Below, piece by piece: positions 1-7,222 of a stretch of 34,090 bases of DNA. Position 1 is the stretch's first letter. Each line of letters starts with the position of its first letter. Source of the DNA: Pseudomonadota bacterium (GTDB taxonomy: Bacteria; Pseudomonadota; Gammaproteobacteria; Burkholderiales; Burkholderiaceae). The stretch spans positions 1 to 34,090 of the forward strand of contig CAUJJP010000142.1 in NCBI GenBank assembly GCA_963205525.1, read 5' to 3'. Under the pieces are notes generated by a model. The model saw only the letters and a list, made by a program, of their open reading frames with translations. It made no database searches and was not told the origin of the DNA. The position numbers and the translations under genes were made by a program.

Positions 1-135
1 TGCGAGACGGCGGTGATCGAAGGCGTTCCCAACCACCGCGACTCGGTGCTCAGCGCCAAGGAGCGCGCGGCCAACAAAAGCATGATGGTGTGCGTCTCGG
101 GCAGCAAGAGCCCGACGCTGGTGCTCGACATCTGA
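1..135 (+). CDS. PDR/VanB-family oxidoreductase, C-terminal fragment (2Fe-2S domain)
   Basis: Only the last 44 codons are in the window; the 5' part lies to the left. The tail starts at CETAVIEG and continues through PNHRDSVLS, an ERAAN segment and MMVCVS, ending PTLVLDI. This is the typical end of the plant-type 2Fe-2S ferredoxin domain of phthalate dioxygenase reductase and vanillate demethylase reductase. The first Cys is the third cluster ligand and the Cys in MMVCVS is the fourth. Such proteins pass electrons from NAD(P)H through FMN to a Rieske oxygenase that attacks aromatic acids. The porin just downstream could serve uptake of the same substrate, but that is inference. The substrate cannot be told from this fragment. 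Family assignment is confident. Confidence 0.85.
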   Translation, partial: CETAVIEGVPNHRDSVLSAKERAANKSMMVCVSGSKSPTLVLDI

Positions 136-154
136 TCTTCCCATTCCAACCTCT

Positions 155-172
155 GGCAGGCTGCAGCCTGCC
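155..172. other. Perfect 18-bp palindrome between oxidoreductase and porin genes
   Basis: The 18 bases from 155 to 172 (GGCAGGCTG followed by its reverse complement CAGCCTGCC) form a perfect palindrome. It starts 19 bp after the stop codon of the oxidoreductase and ends 23 bp before the porin start. It could be an operator for a dimeric regulator of the porin, or the stem of a transcript end; no T-run follows. The symmetry is seen directly and the role is unknown. Confidence 0.55.
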
Positions 173-195
173 GCTCCAACCCGAGGAGACAAGGC

Positions 196-1215
196 ATGAA
201 AACGAAAATACGCATCGCGCTGGCGGCTGGCGTCCTGTGCGCCGCGCCGGCATGGGCGCAAAGCGACCAGGTGACGGTGTTCGGCACCGTCGACCTGGCG
301 CTGTCGCACTTGAGCAATGGGGGTGGCGCGACCACCGGCATGTCGCACAGCGGCGGCAACATCTCGCGCATCGGCTTGCGCGGTACGGAAAGCCTGGGCG
401 GCGGCTACGGCGCGGGTTTCTGGTTCGAGTCGGGGCTGAATGCCAAGGACGGCAGCGCGGGCGGACCGGCGGGCAATTTCTGGAACCGCCGCGCCACCGT
501 CAGCCTGACGGGGCCGTTCGGCGAGCTGCGCCTGGGGCGCGACGATTCGGCGACCTTCCTGAACACGCTGATCTTCGATCCCTTCCTCACCAATGGCGTG
601 GCGGGCACCAACAGCTTCCTGATGAACGGCGCGCCGATCCAGATCAGCAATGCCGTGAGCTACTTCCTGCCCAAGGACCTGGGCGGCTTCTACGGCCAGT
701 TGCAGTATGCGTGGGCGCCGGCGTCGACCCCGGCGAGCGACACCTACCGCGGCTTCCGCGGCGGCTACGCCTCCGGGCCGCTGCATCTGTCGGTCGCCGC
801 GGCGCAGCTCGGGTTCACCGGCGCGGGCAAGCTCAAGATCGCCAACCTGGGCGCGAGCTACGACTTCGGCGGCGTCAAGCCTTCGCTCATCTGGGCCCAG
901 GAAAAGCGCGACGGGGGGCTGTCGGTGCGTGCCATCCAGCTCGGTGCCAGCGCCAGTTTCGGCCCGCACCTGGTGCGCGCGAGCGTCGGCGACTACCGCG
1001 CGATCGGCGGGGCGCCCGATACCCACTGGCGCAAGTTCGGCGTGGGGTACGCGTACAACCTCTCCAAGCGCACCATGGTCTACACGGCGTATGGCTACGT
1101 GCACAACGGCAGCGGCGCCAACCGTGCCGTGGCGGCGCAGGGCCTGGCCGTGCCGGGCAATGTGCCGGGCCATTCGGCCTCCGGCCTCGACGTCGGCGTG
1201 CGGCACTTTTTCTGA
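196..1215 (+). CDS. Outer membrane porin (Gram-negative general porin family)
   Basis: A 339-residue outer membrane beta-barrel protein that should form a trimeric pore for small hydrophilic or anionic solutes. Residues 1-21 are a Sec signal peptide (MKTKI, hydrophobic core, APAWA then QSDQ). The mature protein starts with the family's VTVFGTVDLAL strand, has RIGLRGTESLGGGYGAGFWFE-type strand pairs and a GELRLGRD strand, and ends VGVRHFF. The terminal Phe is the beta-barrel assembly signal. Length is slightly below the usual 350-390 residues of Burkholderiales porins. The start is supported by GAGGAG at 183-188, 7 bp upstream of the ATG. It follows the aromatic oxygenase reductase fragment, so it may be part of an aromatic-acid uptake and degradation locus, or be independently expressed. 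Confidence 0.93.
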   Translation: MKTKIRIALAAGVLCAAPAWAQSDQVTVFGTVDLALSHLSNGGGATTGMSHSGGNISRIGLRGTESLGGGYGAGFWFESGLNAKDGSAGGPAGNFWNRRATVSLTGPFGELRLGRDDSATFLNTLIFDPFLTNGVAGTNSFLMNGAPIQISNAVSYFLPKDLGGFYGQLQYAWAPASTPASDTYRGFRGGYASGPLHLSVAAAQLGFTGAGKLKIANLGASYDFGGVKPSLIWAQEKRDGGLSVRAIQLGASASFGPHLVRASVGDYRAIGGAPDTHWRKFGVGYAYNLSKRTMVYTAYGYVHNGSGANRAVAAQGLAVPGNVPGHSASGLDVGVRHFF

Positions 1216-1225
1216 GGCGGAGCGC

Positions 1226-1271
1226 GGGCGGGCCTGGCGTCGGATAATCCGACGCTCCGAACGGCCTGCCC
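1226..1271 (+). other. Nested inverted repeat ending at the methyltransferase start codon
   Basis: An inner near-perfect palindrome at 1237-1255 has arms GCGTCGGAT and ATCCGACGC around a single A. It is enclosed by a second pair of arms: GGGCGGGCC at 1226-1234 and GGCCTGCCC at 1263-1271, complementary if one G-U pair is allowed. The whole fold ends 1 base before the ATG at 1273 and begins 10 bp after the porin stop. It could end or protect the porin mRNA, or mask the methyltransferase ribosome site. The centre also reads GATAAT, similar to a -10 box. Structure seen; function inferred. Confidence 0.5.
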
Positions 1272-1272
1272 C

Positions 1273-1971
1273 ATGTCCTACCCGCTCATCCACGACGAAA
1301 CCGATCTGCTGGTCCGCCTGCTGCCCGCGCCGGGCCGGGAGGTGGTCGAGCTGGGCTGCGGCGCGGCGCAGCTCGCGCGGGGCCTGCTCGCGCGCTGGCC
1401 GGCGATGCGCTACCTCGGCCTGGAGGTGGACAGGACGCAGCTCGCGCGCAACCTGCAGGACGTGCCGCCGCGCATGCGCTTCATCGAGGCGGGCGCGCAG
1501 GCGATTCCGGCCGAGGCCGCGCGGTTCGATCTGGCGCTGATGCTCAAGTCGCTGCACCACGTGCCCGTGGCGCTGATGGACCAGGCGCTGGCCGAGGTGG
1601 CGCGGGTGCTGCGCCCCGGCGGACACCTGTACGTGAGCGAGCCGGTGTACGGCGGGGCGTTCAACGAGGTGATCAGGCTCTACAACGACGAAGGCGTGGT
1701 GCGCGCGGCGGCGCAGGCCGCGCTGGACCGGGCGCTGGCCGCGTCCGGCTCGCCGTGGCGGCAGGCGACCGAGGCGCGCTTCGCCACCGCGGTGCGGTTC
1801 GCCGATTTCGCCGATTTCGAACGCCGCATGATGCATCCCACGTTCGCCGACCACCATGTCGACGAGGCCCTGCGCGCGCGCGTGGCGGCGGCGTTCGCGC
1901 CGCATTGCGGGCCGCGGGGCGCCGCGTTCGAGCGGCCGATGCACGTGCGCCTGCTGGAGCGCCTGGCGTGA
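1273..1971 (+). CDS. Class I SAM-dependent methyltransferase
   Basis: A 232-residue soluble protein with the Rossmann-like methyltransferase fold. Motif I is VVELGCGAA at residues 24-32, the acidic end of beta 2 is in YLGLEVD, motif II/III is FDLALMLKSLHHV, and a VLRPGGHLYVSEPV segment follows, as in the Methyltransf_11/25 families. The C-terminal third has substrate-cap character (AVRFADFADFERRMM) and does not identify the substrate. The ATG at 1273 is the first reasonable start. No strong ribosome site is seen, and the start lies at the edge of a large inverted repeat. It is separated from the next gene by 65 bp. The enzyme class is secure; quinone, lipid or small-molecule methylation are all possible. 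Confidence 0.85.
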   Translation: MSYPLIHDETDLLVRLLPAPGREVVELGCGAAQLARGLLARWPAMRYLGLEVDRTQLARNLQDVPPRMRFIEAGAQAIPAEAARFDLALMLKSLHHVPVALMDQALAEVARVLRPGGHLYVSEPVYGGAFNEVIRLYNDEGVVRAAAQAALDRALAASGSPWRQATEARFATAVRFADFADFERRMMHPTFADHHVDEALRARVAAAFAPHCGPRGAAFERPMHVRLLERLA

Positions 1972-2036
1972 GCATCTGTCCATTGGCCCATCCGGGCGCC
2001 TGACCGGCGGCCCCGGCATTTTTCTGGAGGTTTCCC

Positions 2037-2924
2037 ATGCTGCATGAAGATTTGCACAACGACGCCGCGGCGCTGCTGCCGGGCACGGGCAGCGCCAGCC
2101 GGCGCAAGGCCCTCGGGCTGATGCTGGGCGCGGGCTACGCGGCCGCCGCCGCGCCGCTGATGGCGCAGACGGCGATCGAGACCCCCTCCGAGGGCCTGGA
2201 GGTGGGCGAGGTCAGCTACCCCTCGGGCGGTTTCCAGATGCACGCCTACCGCGCCGCGCCCAAGGGCCGGACGGGCCTGCCGGTGGTCCTCGTCGTCTCG
2301 GAAATCTTCGGTGTGCACGAGTACATCGCCGATGTCTGCCGGCGCCTGGCGCATGCGGGTTATCTCGCGATCGCGCCCGATCTGTTCGAGCGCCAGGGCG
2401 ATCCGATGTCCTATGGCGAGCTGGCCAGGCTGATGAGCGAGGTGGTGGCCAAGGTACCCGACGCGCAGGTCATGGGCGACCTGGACGCCACGGTGGAATG
2501 GGCGGGCAGCCACGGCGGTGACGCGGGCAGGGTGGGCATCACCGGTTTCTGCTGGGGCGGGCGCATCACCTGGCTGTATGCGGCGCATGCGCCCGTCAAG
2601 GCGGCGGTGGCCTGGTACGGGCGCCTCGCCGGGCAGGACAATCCGCTGCAGCCCGCGCAGCCGCTGGCGCTGGCCGGGAAGATCCAGGCGCCGGTGCTGG
2701 GCCTGTACGGCGGCAAGGACGAGGGCATTCCACTGGCGACGATAGAGCAGATGAAGGCCGCGCTCGCCAAGGGTCCGGCCGCGGCGCGGGCGGCGCAATT
2801 CGTCGTCTACCCCGACGCGCCGCACGCCTTCCACGCCGACTACCGCGCGAGCTACCGCAAGGAAGCGGCGGAAGATGGCTGGAAGCGCGCCCTGGCATGG
2901 TTTGCCGACCACGGATTGAAATAA
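2037..2924 (+). CDS. Dienelactone hydrolase family protein with Tat-type signal
   Basis: A 295-residue alpha/beta hydrolase of the carboxymethylenebutenolidase family. Residues 21-44 contain SRRKALGL followed by a hydrophobic stretch ending PLMAQ, a twin-arginine-like export signal, so the enzyme probably works in the periplasm. The active-site set is visible: Glu89 in SEIFG, Cys172 in GFCWGG, Asp228 in GGKDEG and His263 in PHAFHADYR. The Cys nucleophile is that of true dienelactone hydrolases. GGAGG at 2026-2030 supports the start. The natural substrate is unknown; many exported members are not part of chlorocatechol degradation. The final codons and the TAA lie at the edge of a dispersed repeat (2914-2985) that runs into the next gene. 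Confidence 0.9.
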   Translation: MLHEDLHNDAAALLPGTGSASRRKALGLMLGAGYAAAAAPLMAQTAIETPSEGLEVGEVSYPSGGFQMHAYRAAPKGRTGLPVVLVVSEIFGVHEYIADVCRRLAHAGYLAIAPDLFERQGDPMSYGELARLMSEVVAKVPDAQVMGDLDATVEWAGSHGGDAGRVGITGFCWGGRITWLYAAHAPVKAAVAWYGRLAGQDNPLQPAQPLALAGKIQAPVLGLYGGKDEGIPLATIEQMKAALAKGPAAARAAQFVVYPDAPHAFHADYRASYRKEAAEDGWKRALAWFADHGLK

Positions 2925-2985
2925 AGAAGAAAACAGGCGCCAGCCCTTTATGGGAAAGCGCGAGAAGCAATGCTTTTGATAGCGA
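2914..2985 (-). repeat. Dispersed AGCGCT-type inverted repeat, copy 1 (spans stop and start codons)
   Basis: This AT-richer stretch covers the last codons and TAA of the hydrolase, the gap, and the first codons of the ZIP gene. Read on the minus strand it has CTATCAAAAG, a GCTTCTCGCGCTT arm, a short loop, AAGGGCTGGCG and TGTTTTC. An alignment with the copy at 32120-32190, without gaps, matches about 31 of 40 positions around the core. The ZIP start codon and its GCGAGAAG ribosome site lie inside the element. Confidence 0.55.
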
Positions 2986-3779
2986 TCGTGGTGGCCACGC
3001 TGGCGGCCGGCATCGGCAGCGTCTGGCTGGCGGCGGCGCTCCTGCGCCTCGGGATGGGCGCGCGCTGGCGCGTCGGGCCGCAGCACCTGCTGAGCCTGGC
3101 CGCCGGGGCCTTGCTGGCGACGGCGTTCATGCAGCTGCTGCCCGAGGCGTTCGAGGAGCACCCGGCGCAGCCCCTGTTCGCCACCTTGCTGCTCGGGCTG
3201 GTGTTCTTTTTCGTGCTCGAGAAGGCCGAGCTCTGGCACCACGGCCACGAACACGGCGCGCACGGCGAGACGCCGCGCGACGACGACGAGCCTGCGCCAT
3301 CCGGCCACGCGCACCCGCACCACCACCACGGACCGGGCGGCTGGACCCTGCTCACCGGCGACAGCCTGCACTGTTTCGGCGACGGCGTGATGATCGCCTC
3401 GGCCTGCGTCGCCGACCTGCGCCTGGGCCTGGTGGCGGCGCTGTCGGTGCTGGCGCACGAGGTGCCGCACCACGTCGGCGACCTGGTGGTGCTGCGCCGG
3501 GGCAAGCGGCGCGCGGCGCTGCTCAAGGTGTCGCTGGCGGGGGCGGCCACGTCGCTGGGGGGCGTGGCGGGCTATTACATCGTCGGCCGCTGGGAGACGG
3601 CGCTGCCGTACTTCCTGGTGGTGGCGGCGAGCAGCTTCATCTACGTGGCGCTGGCCGACCTGATCCCGCAGCTGCAGCGGCGCCTGTCTGCCATGCAGGC
3701 GCTGGTGCAGATCGTCTGGCTGCTCGCGGGCATCGTCGCGGTGCTGCTGGTCAGCGCCTTGGCGCACCACGCGCATTGA
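2970..3779 (+). CDS. ZIP family divalent metal transporter
   Basis: A 269-residue inner-membrane protein of the ZIP family, which moves zinc or related divalent metals into the cytoplasm. Hydrophobic helices are visible at about 1-22, 38-58, 68-85, 128-147, 152-172, 185-205, 212-235 and 243-265. The metal path motifs are DSLHCFGDG (residues 131-139) in helix 4 and AHEVPHHVGD (162-171) in helix 5. Between helices 3 and 4 lies a long cytoplasmic loop rich in His, Asp and Glu (residues 90-120, including HGHEHG and HPHHHH), a typical metal-sensing or buffering loop. The start at 2970 is preceded by GCGAGAAG, and both lie inside a dispersed repeat. It converges with the LytTR regulator gene at a 21-bp gap. 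The metal is probably zinc; iron or manganese cannot be excluded. Confidence 0.92.
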   Translation: MLLIAIVVATLAAGIGSVWLAAALLRLGMGARWRVGPQHLLSLAAGALLATAFMQLLPEAFEEHPAQPLFATLLLGLVFFFVLEKAELWHHGHEHGAHGETPRDDDEPAPSGHAHPHHHHGPGGWTLLTGDSLHCFGDGVMIASACVADLRLGLVAALSVLAHEVPHHVGDLVVLRRGKRRAALLKVSLAGAATSLGGVAGYYIVGRWETALPYFLVVAASSFIYVALADLIPQLQRRLSAMQALVQIVWLLAGIVAVLLVSALAHHAH

Positions 3780-3800
3780 AGCCGCGCCGGCTGGTGGTCG

Positions 3801-4544
3801 TCACTGGCGCATCAGCAGCTCGCGCACGGCGGCCACCTGCCTGCGCGAGACCGGCAGCAGCTCGGTGCTGCCGTGCAGGCGCACGGCCCAGCCTTCGCCG
3901 TCCTCGATCTCCGGGTGGCGCTCGAGCGCGCGCAGGGCGTGGCGCGCGACCAGCGTGTTGCGGTGGATGCGCACGAAGGCGTCGCCGTGTTGCGCCTCGA
4001 GCTCGGTCAGCGCGCCGTCGAGGATGTAGCTGCGCAGGGTGGTCCTGAGCGTCAGGTATTTCTGCTCGGCGCGCAGGTAGAGCACGTCGGCCAGCGGCAC
4101 GCGCTCGGTGCGGCCCTGGTCGTGCACCAGCAGCGATGCGCCGTCGCCCGGCGCGGGCGCCGCGGCCCGTGCGCCGGCCGTGCCGGGGCCACGCCGCGCC
4201 TTGGCCAGGGCCTGCTGCAGGCGCACGAGGCGCACCGGCTTGGCAAGGTAGTCCACCGCGTCGAGCTCGAAGGCGCTGAGGGCGTGCTCGGTGTGCGCGG
4301 TCACGAAAATGATGGCCGGCGGCTCGGCCTGGCGCTGGAGCTGGTGCGCCAGCGCCAGGCCGTCCTGCCCGGGCAGGTGGATGTCCAGCAGCAGCACGTC
4401 CACCGGGGGCGGGCGGCCCAGGAGCGCCAGCGCCTCGGCCGCGTGCGCCGCCTCGGACACCGTGTGGCGCGGATCGCATTCGGCCAGCAGTGTGCGCAGG
4501 CGCCTGCGCGCGAGGAGCTCGTCGTCCACGATCAGGATGTGCAT
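3801..4544 (-). CDS. LytTR-family response regulator (AlgR-like)
   Basis: A 247-residue two-component response regulator. Residues 1-115 are a receiver domain: MHILIVDDE with the acidic pair Asp7/Asp8, the phospho-acceptor Asp54 in LLLDIHLPG, the conserved Thr82 in FVTAH and Lys102 in YLAKP. An Ala/Gly/Pro-rich linker leads to a LytTR DNA-binding domain over the last 105 residues (VPLADVLYLRAEQKY, FVRIHRNTLVA, LLPVSRRQ). The start at 4544 was chosen because receiver domains begin directly at the first strand; an in-frame ATG at 4559 adds five residues. It lies 24 bp downstream of its cognate kinase gene and is cotranscribed with it. In related bacteria this pair resembles AlgZ/AlgR, which control surface-associated behaviour; the targets here are unknown. 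Confidence 0.92.
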   Translation of the reverse strand: MHILIVDDELLARRRLRTLLAECDPRHTVSEAAHAAEALALLGRPPPVDVLLLDIHLPGQDGLALAHQLQRQAEPPAIIFVTAHTEHALSAFELDAVDYLAKPVRLVRLQQALAKARRGPGTAGARAAAPAPGDGASLLVHDQGRTERVPLADVLYLRAEQKYLTLRTTLRSYILDGALTELEAQHGDAFVRIHRNTLVARHALRALERHPEIEDGEGWAVRLHGSTELLPVSRRQVAAVRELLMRQ

Positions 4545-4568
4545 GGACCCGATTGTCATCGCAAGGAA

Positions 4569-5612
4569 TCAGGCGGCGGGGATCGAGATGCGCACGCGGT
4601 AGCGCCCTTCGCGTACGCCGGCGCTGAAGTCGCAGTCGACGTCGTGCAGCAGCCGCAGGCGCTCGCGCACGTTCTTTTGCGCGATGCCGTTGCCGCGCGT
4701 GGCCTGCGGCCCGGCCAGGCTTCTGGGCGGCAGCGAGTTGGTGATCGTGAGCACCACGCGCGCCGCGCGCAGCTCGGTGCGCACCTCGATGAGGCCGGCC
4801 AGCGGCGACGGCTCGATGCCGTGCTTGACCGCGTTCTCCACCAGCGGCTGCAGGAGCAGCGGCGGCACCCGCGCACGGTCGGCGCGCGGGTCCAGCTTCC
4901 ATGCCACCTGCATGCGCTCGCCGAAACGCACCTGTTCGATCGCCAGGTAGTGCCGCGCCAGCAGCACTTCGTCAGCCATCGTCGCGCTGTCGCGCTGCTC
5001 GACGAGCGCGTGGCGGAACAGGTCGCTCAGGTCTTCGAGCAGGGCCTCGGCCTTGGCCGGGTCGTCGCGCACCAGCGCGATCGCGCTGTTGAGGCTGTTG
5101 AACAGGAAGTGCGGGCGGATGCGCGCCTGCAGCTCGGTCAGGCGCGCCGTCGTCGCCGCCGGGGTGCGCCCACGCGCGCGCAGCGCCAGCGCCGCCACCA
5201 GCAGCGCCGAGAGCAGTGCGCCGGAGGCGGCGCCGGCGATCCAGCGCGGCTCGCTGCCTTCCGGCAGCACCAGCATCAGCAGCGCGCTGGCAAGCAGGCC
5301 CGCCAGCGTGCCCAGGCCCACCCCGGCGGCGTATTGCAGCGGTTCGCGCGCGCCCTGCAGGATGCGCTTGAGGCTGCAGGCGGCAAGCAGCCAGGCGAGC
5401 GTGGCGGGCAGCACGGCGCCGGTGAGCAGCGCCAGGCGCGCCAGCCAGTCGTTCGGGTTGCCGGCCGCGAACATCAGCATCACCCCCAGCACCAGTTCGA
5501 CGAACAGCACCGCGCGCAGCACCACGCCCGCGTGGCAGGCGTCGAACACCAGCGCGCGGTCGGGCACGGACGCGCTGCGGGCTTCGGTCGATAAAATTTG
5601 CGGCTTTGTCAT
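4569..5612 (-). CDS. LytS/AlgZ-type sensor histidine kinase
   Basis: A 347-residue membrane sensor kinase. Four hydrophobic segments lie at about 30-50, 58-80, 95-117 and 125-145, with no recognisable extracellular sensor domain. The His_kinase domain follows, with phospho-acceptor His168 in [13 protein letters not shown]. The ATP-binding part has the N box [12 protein letters not shown] (Asn260) and a [14 protein letters not shown] glycine box. It should phosphorylate the regulator encoded directly downstream. The ATG at 5612 is used, but a GTG at 5567 is a possible alternative. An AT-rich GATAAAATT at 5590-5598, which looks like part of the divergent argH promoter, overlaps the first codons. 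The 44-bp gap to argH must hold the divergent control region. Confidence 0.9.
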   Translation of the reverse strand: MTKPQILSTEARSASVPDRALVFDACHAGVVLRAVLFVELVLGVMLMFAAGNPNDWLARLALLTGAVLPATLAWLLAACSLKRILQGAREPLQYAAGVGLGTLAGLLASALLMLVLPEGSEPRWIAGAASGALLSALLVAALALRARGRTPAATTARLTELQARIRPHFLFNSLNSAIALVRDDPAKAEALLEDLSDLFRHALVEQRDSATMADEVLLARHYLAIEQVRFGERMQVAWKLDPRADRARVPPLLLQPLVENAVKHGIEPSPLAGLIEVRTELRAARVVLTITNSLPPRSLAGPQATRGNGIAQKNVRERLRLLHDVDCDFSAGVREGRYRVRISIPAA

Positions 5613-5656
5613 CTCGTGCGCCGAGGGCTCGTCTCCTGGCGCGGATTATTGCCGCC

Positions 5657-7129
5657 ATGCCCACTGCCCAGTCCTCCGAACCCGCCCACGACCAGCTCGC
5701 CAGCAAGAGCCAGGCCTGGTCCGCCCTGTTTTCCGAGCCGATGAGCGAGCTGGTCAAGCGCTACACCGCCAGCGTGTTCTTCGACCAGCGCCTGTGGCAG
5801 GCCGACATCGCCGGGAGCCTCGCGCACGCCGAGATGCTGGCGGCGCAGGGCATCATCGGCGCCGGGGACCATGCGGCCATCGAGAAGGGCATGGCCACGA
5901 TCGCGCGCGAGATCGAGGCCGGGCAGTTCGACTGGAAGCTGGACCTGGAGGACGTGCACCTGAACATCGAGGCGCGCCTGACGCAGCTCGTGGGCGACGC
6001 CGGCAAGCGCCTGCACACCGGGCGCAGCCGCAACGACCAGGTGGCGACCGACGTGCGCCTGTGGCTGCGCGGCGAGATCGACCTGATCGGCGGCCTGCTC
6101 AAGGAACTGCAGCTTGCGCTGGTCGAGGTCGCCGGGCAGAACGTCGAGGTCATCCTGCCGGGCTTCACCCACCTGCAGGTGGCGCAGCCGGTGAGCTTCG
6201 CGCACCACCTGCTGGCCTACGTGGAGATGTTCGCGCGCGACGAGGCGCGCATGCAGGACGTGCGCCGGCGGGTGAACGTGCTGCCGCTCGGCTCGGCCGC
6301 GCTCGCGGGCACCACCTACCCGCTGGACCGCGAGCGCGTGGCGCGCACCCTGGGCATGGAGGGCGTGTGCCAGAACAGCCTCGACGGCGTCTCCGACCGC
6401 GACTTCGCGATCGAGTTCAGCGCCGCCGCCAGCCTGGTGATGCTGCACGTCTCGCGCCTGTCGGAGGAACTGGTGCTGTGGATGAGCCAGAGCTTCGGCT
6501 TCATCCGCATCGCCGACCGCTTCACCACCGGGTCGAGCATCATGCCGCAGAAGAAGAACCCGGACGTGCCCGAGCTGGCGCGCGGCAAGGCCGGCCGCGT
6601 GGTCGGCCACCTGATGGGGCTGATCACGCTGATGAAGGGCCAGCCGCTGGCCTACAACAAGGACAACCAGGAGGACAAGGAGCCGCTGTTCGACACCGTC
6701 GATACCTTGAAGGACACGCTGCGCATCTTCGCCGAGATGATCGGCGGGCAGGTGAATCCCGCCACCGGCGCCAAGGAAGGCGGCATCACGGTGAACGCGC
6801 AGGCCATGCGCGCGGCGGCGATGAAGGGCTACGCCACCGCCACCGACCTGGCCGACTACCTGGTCAAGAAGGGCCTGCCGTTCCGCGATGCGCACGAGAC
6901 CGTGGCGCACGCGGTGAAGGCGGCGCAGGCGCAGGGCGTGGACCTGTCCGCGCTGCCGCTGGCGACGCTGCAGGGTTTTCACCCGGCCATCGGGGCGGAC
7001 GTGTTCGACGTGCTCAGCCTCGAAGGTTCGCTGAACGCCCGCGGCACGCTGGGCGGCACCGCGCCCGCGCAGGTGCGCGCGCAGATCGCGCGCCACCATG
7101 CGCGTTTGGGATTGCATCCAAAAGCGTAG
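5657..7129 (+). CDS. argH: Argininosuccinate lyase
   Basis: A 490-residue cytoplasmic enzyme of the fumarase/aspartase superfamily that splits argininosuccinate into arginine and fumarate, the last step of arginine synthesis. Visible family motifs are [13 protein letters not shown] near the N terminus, [17 protein letters not shown] with the substrate-binding Ser-Arg-Asn, [16 protein letters not shown], and the signature [16 protein letters not shown] holding the catalytic Ser loop. Length is somewhat above the usual 460 residues because of an N-terminal extension of about 25 residues. The ATG at 5657 gives [10 protein letters not shown]; longer in-frame starts would run into the divergent promoter region. 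The final codons (HPKA, stop) lie in an AT-richer stretch that may be a copy of the dispersed repeat. Function is certain. Confidence 0.97.
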   Translation: MPTAQSSEPAHDQLASKSQAWSALFSEPMSELVKRYTASVFFDQRLWQADIAGSLAHAEMLAAQGIIGAGDHAAIEKGMATIAREIEAGQFDWKLDLEDVHLNIEARLTQLVGDAGKRLHTGRSRNDQVATDVRLWLRGEIDLIGGLLKELQLALVEVAGQNVEVILPGFTHLQVAQPVSFAHHLLAYVEMFARDEARMQDVRRRVNVLPLGSAALAGTTYPLDRERVARTLGMEGVCQNSLDGVSDRDFAIEFSAAASLVMLHVSRLSEELVLWMSQSFGFIRIADRFTTGSSIMPQKKNPDVPELARGKAGRVVGHLMGLITLMKGQPLAYNKDNQEDKEPLFDTVDTLKDTLRIFAEMIGGQVNPATGAKEGGITVNAQAMRAAAMKGYATATDLADYLVKKGLPFRDAHETVAHAVKAAQAQGVDLSALPLATLQGFHPAIGADVFDVLSLEGSLNARGTLGGTAPAQVRAQIARHHARLGLHPKA

Positions 7130-7183
7130 CACCTGGCGCTTGCTGCGCCTGCGCAAATGCCGGAAAACACTTGAAAATCTGCG
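7113..7183 (+). repeat. Possible degenerate dispersed repeat at the argH 3' end
   Basis: This AT-richer stretch contains AAAAGCGTAGCACCTGGCGCTTG and later CACTTGAAAATC. The first part matches AGCTCCTGGCGCTTG of the copy inside the RNase gene (32120-32190) at 14 of 15 positions, and the CTTGAAA tail also recurs. The right arm is poorly conserved. If it is a copy, it supplies the argH stop codon (TAG at 7127-7129). Confidence 0.35.
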
Positions 7184-7192
7184 CGAAACGCC

Positions 7193-7211
7193 GCCCCGGA
7201 TGGCCCGGGGC
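7193..7211. terminator. Candidate bidirectional hairpin between convergent genes
   Basis: A 7-bp GC stem (GCCCCGG at 7193-7199 with CCGGGGC at 7205-7211) and a 5-base loop lie between the converging argH and GGDEF/EAL genes. No T-run follows in either direction, so it is at best a weak intrinsic terminator. The location is the main support. Confidence 0.4.
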
Positions 7212-7222
7212 CGGCGAGGGGG

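Noticed and set aside
5609..7156. Long minus-strand open frame opposite argH
   Set aside because: argH is certain on the plus strand, and the antisense product has no family features.
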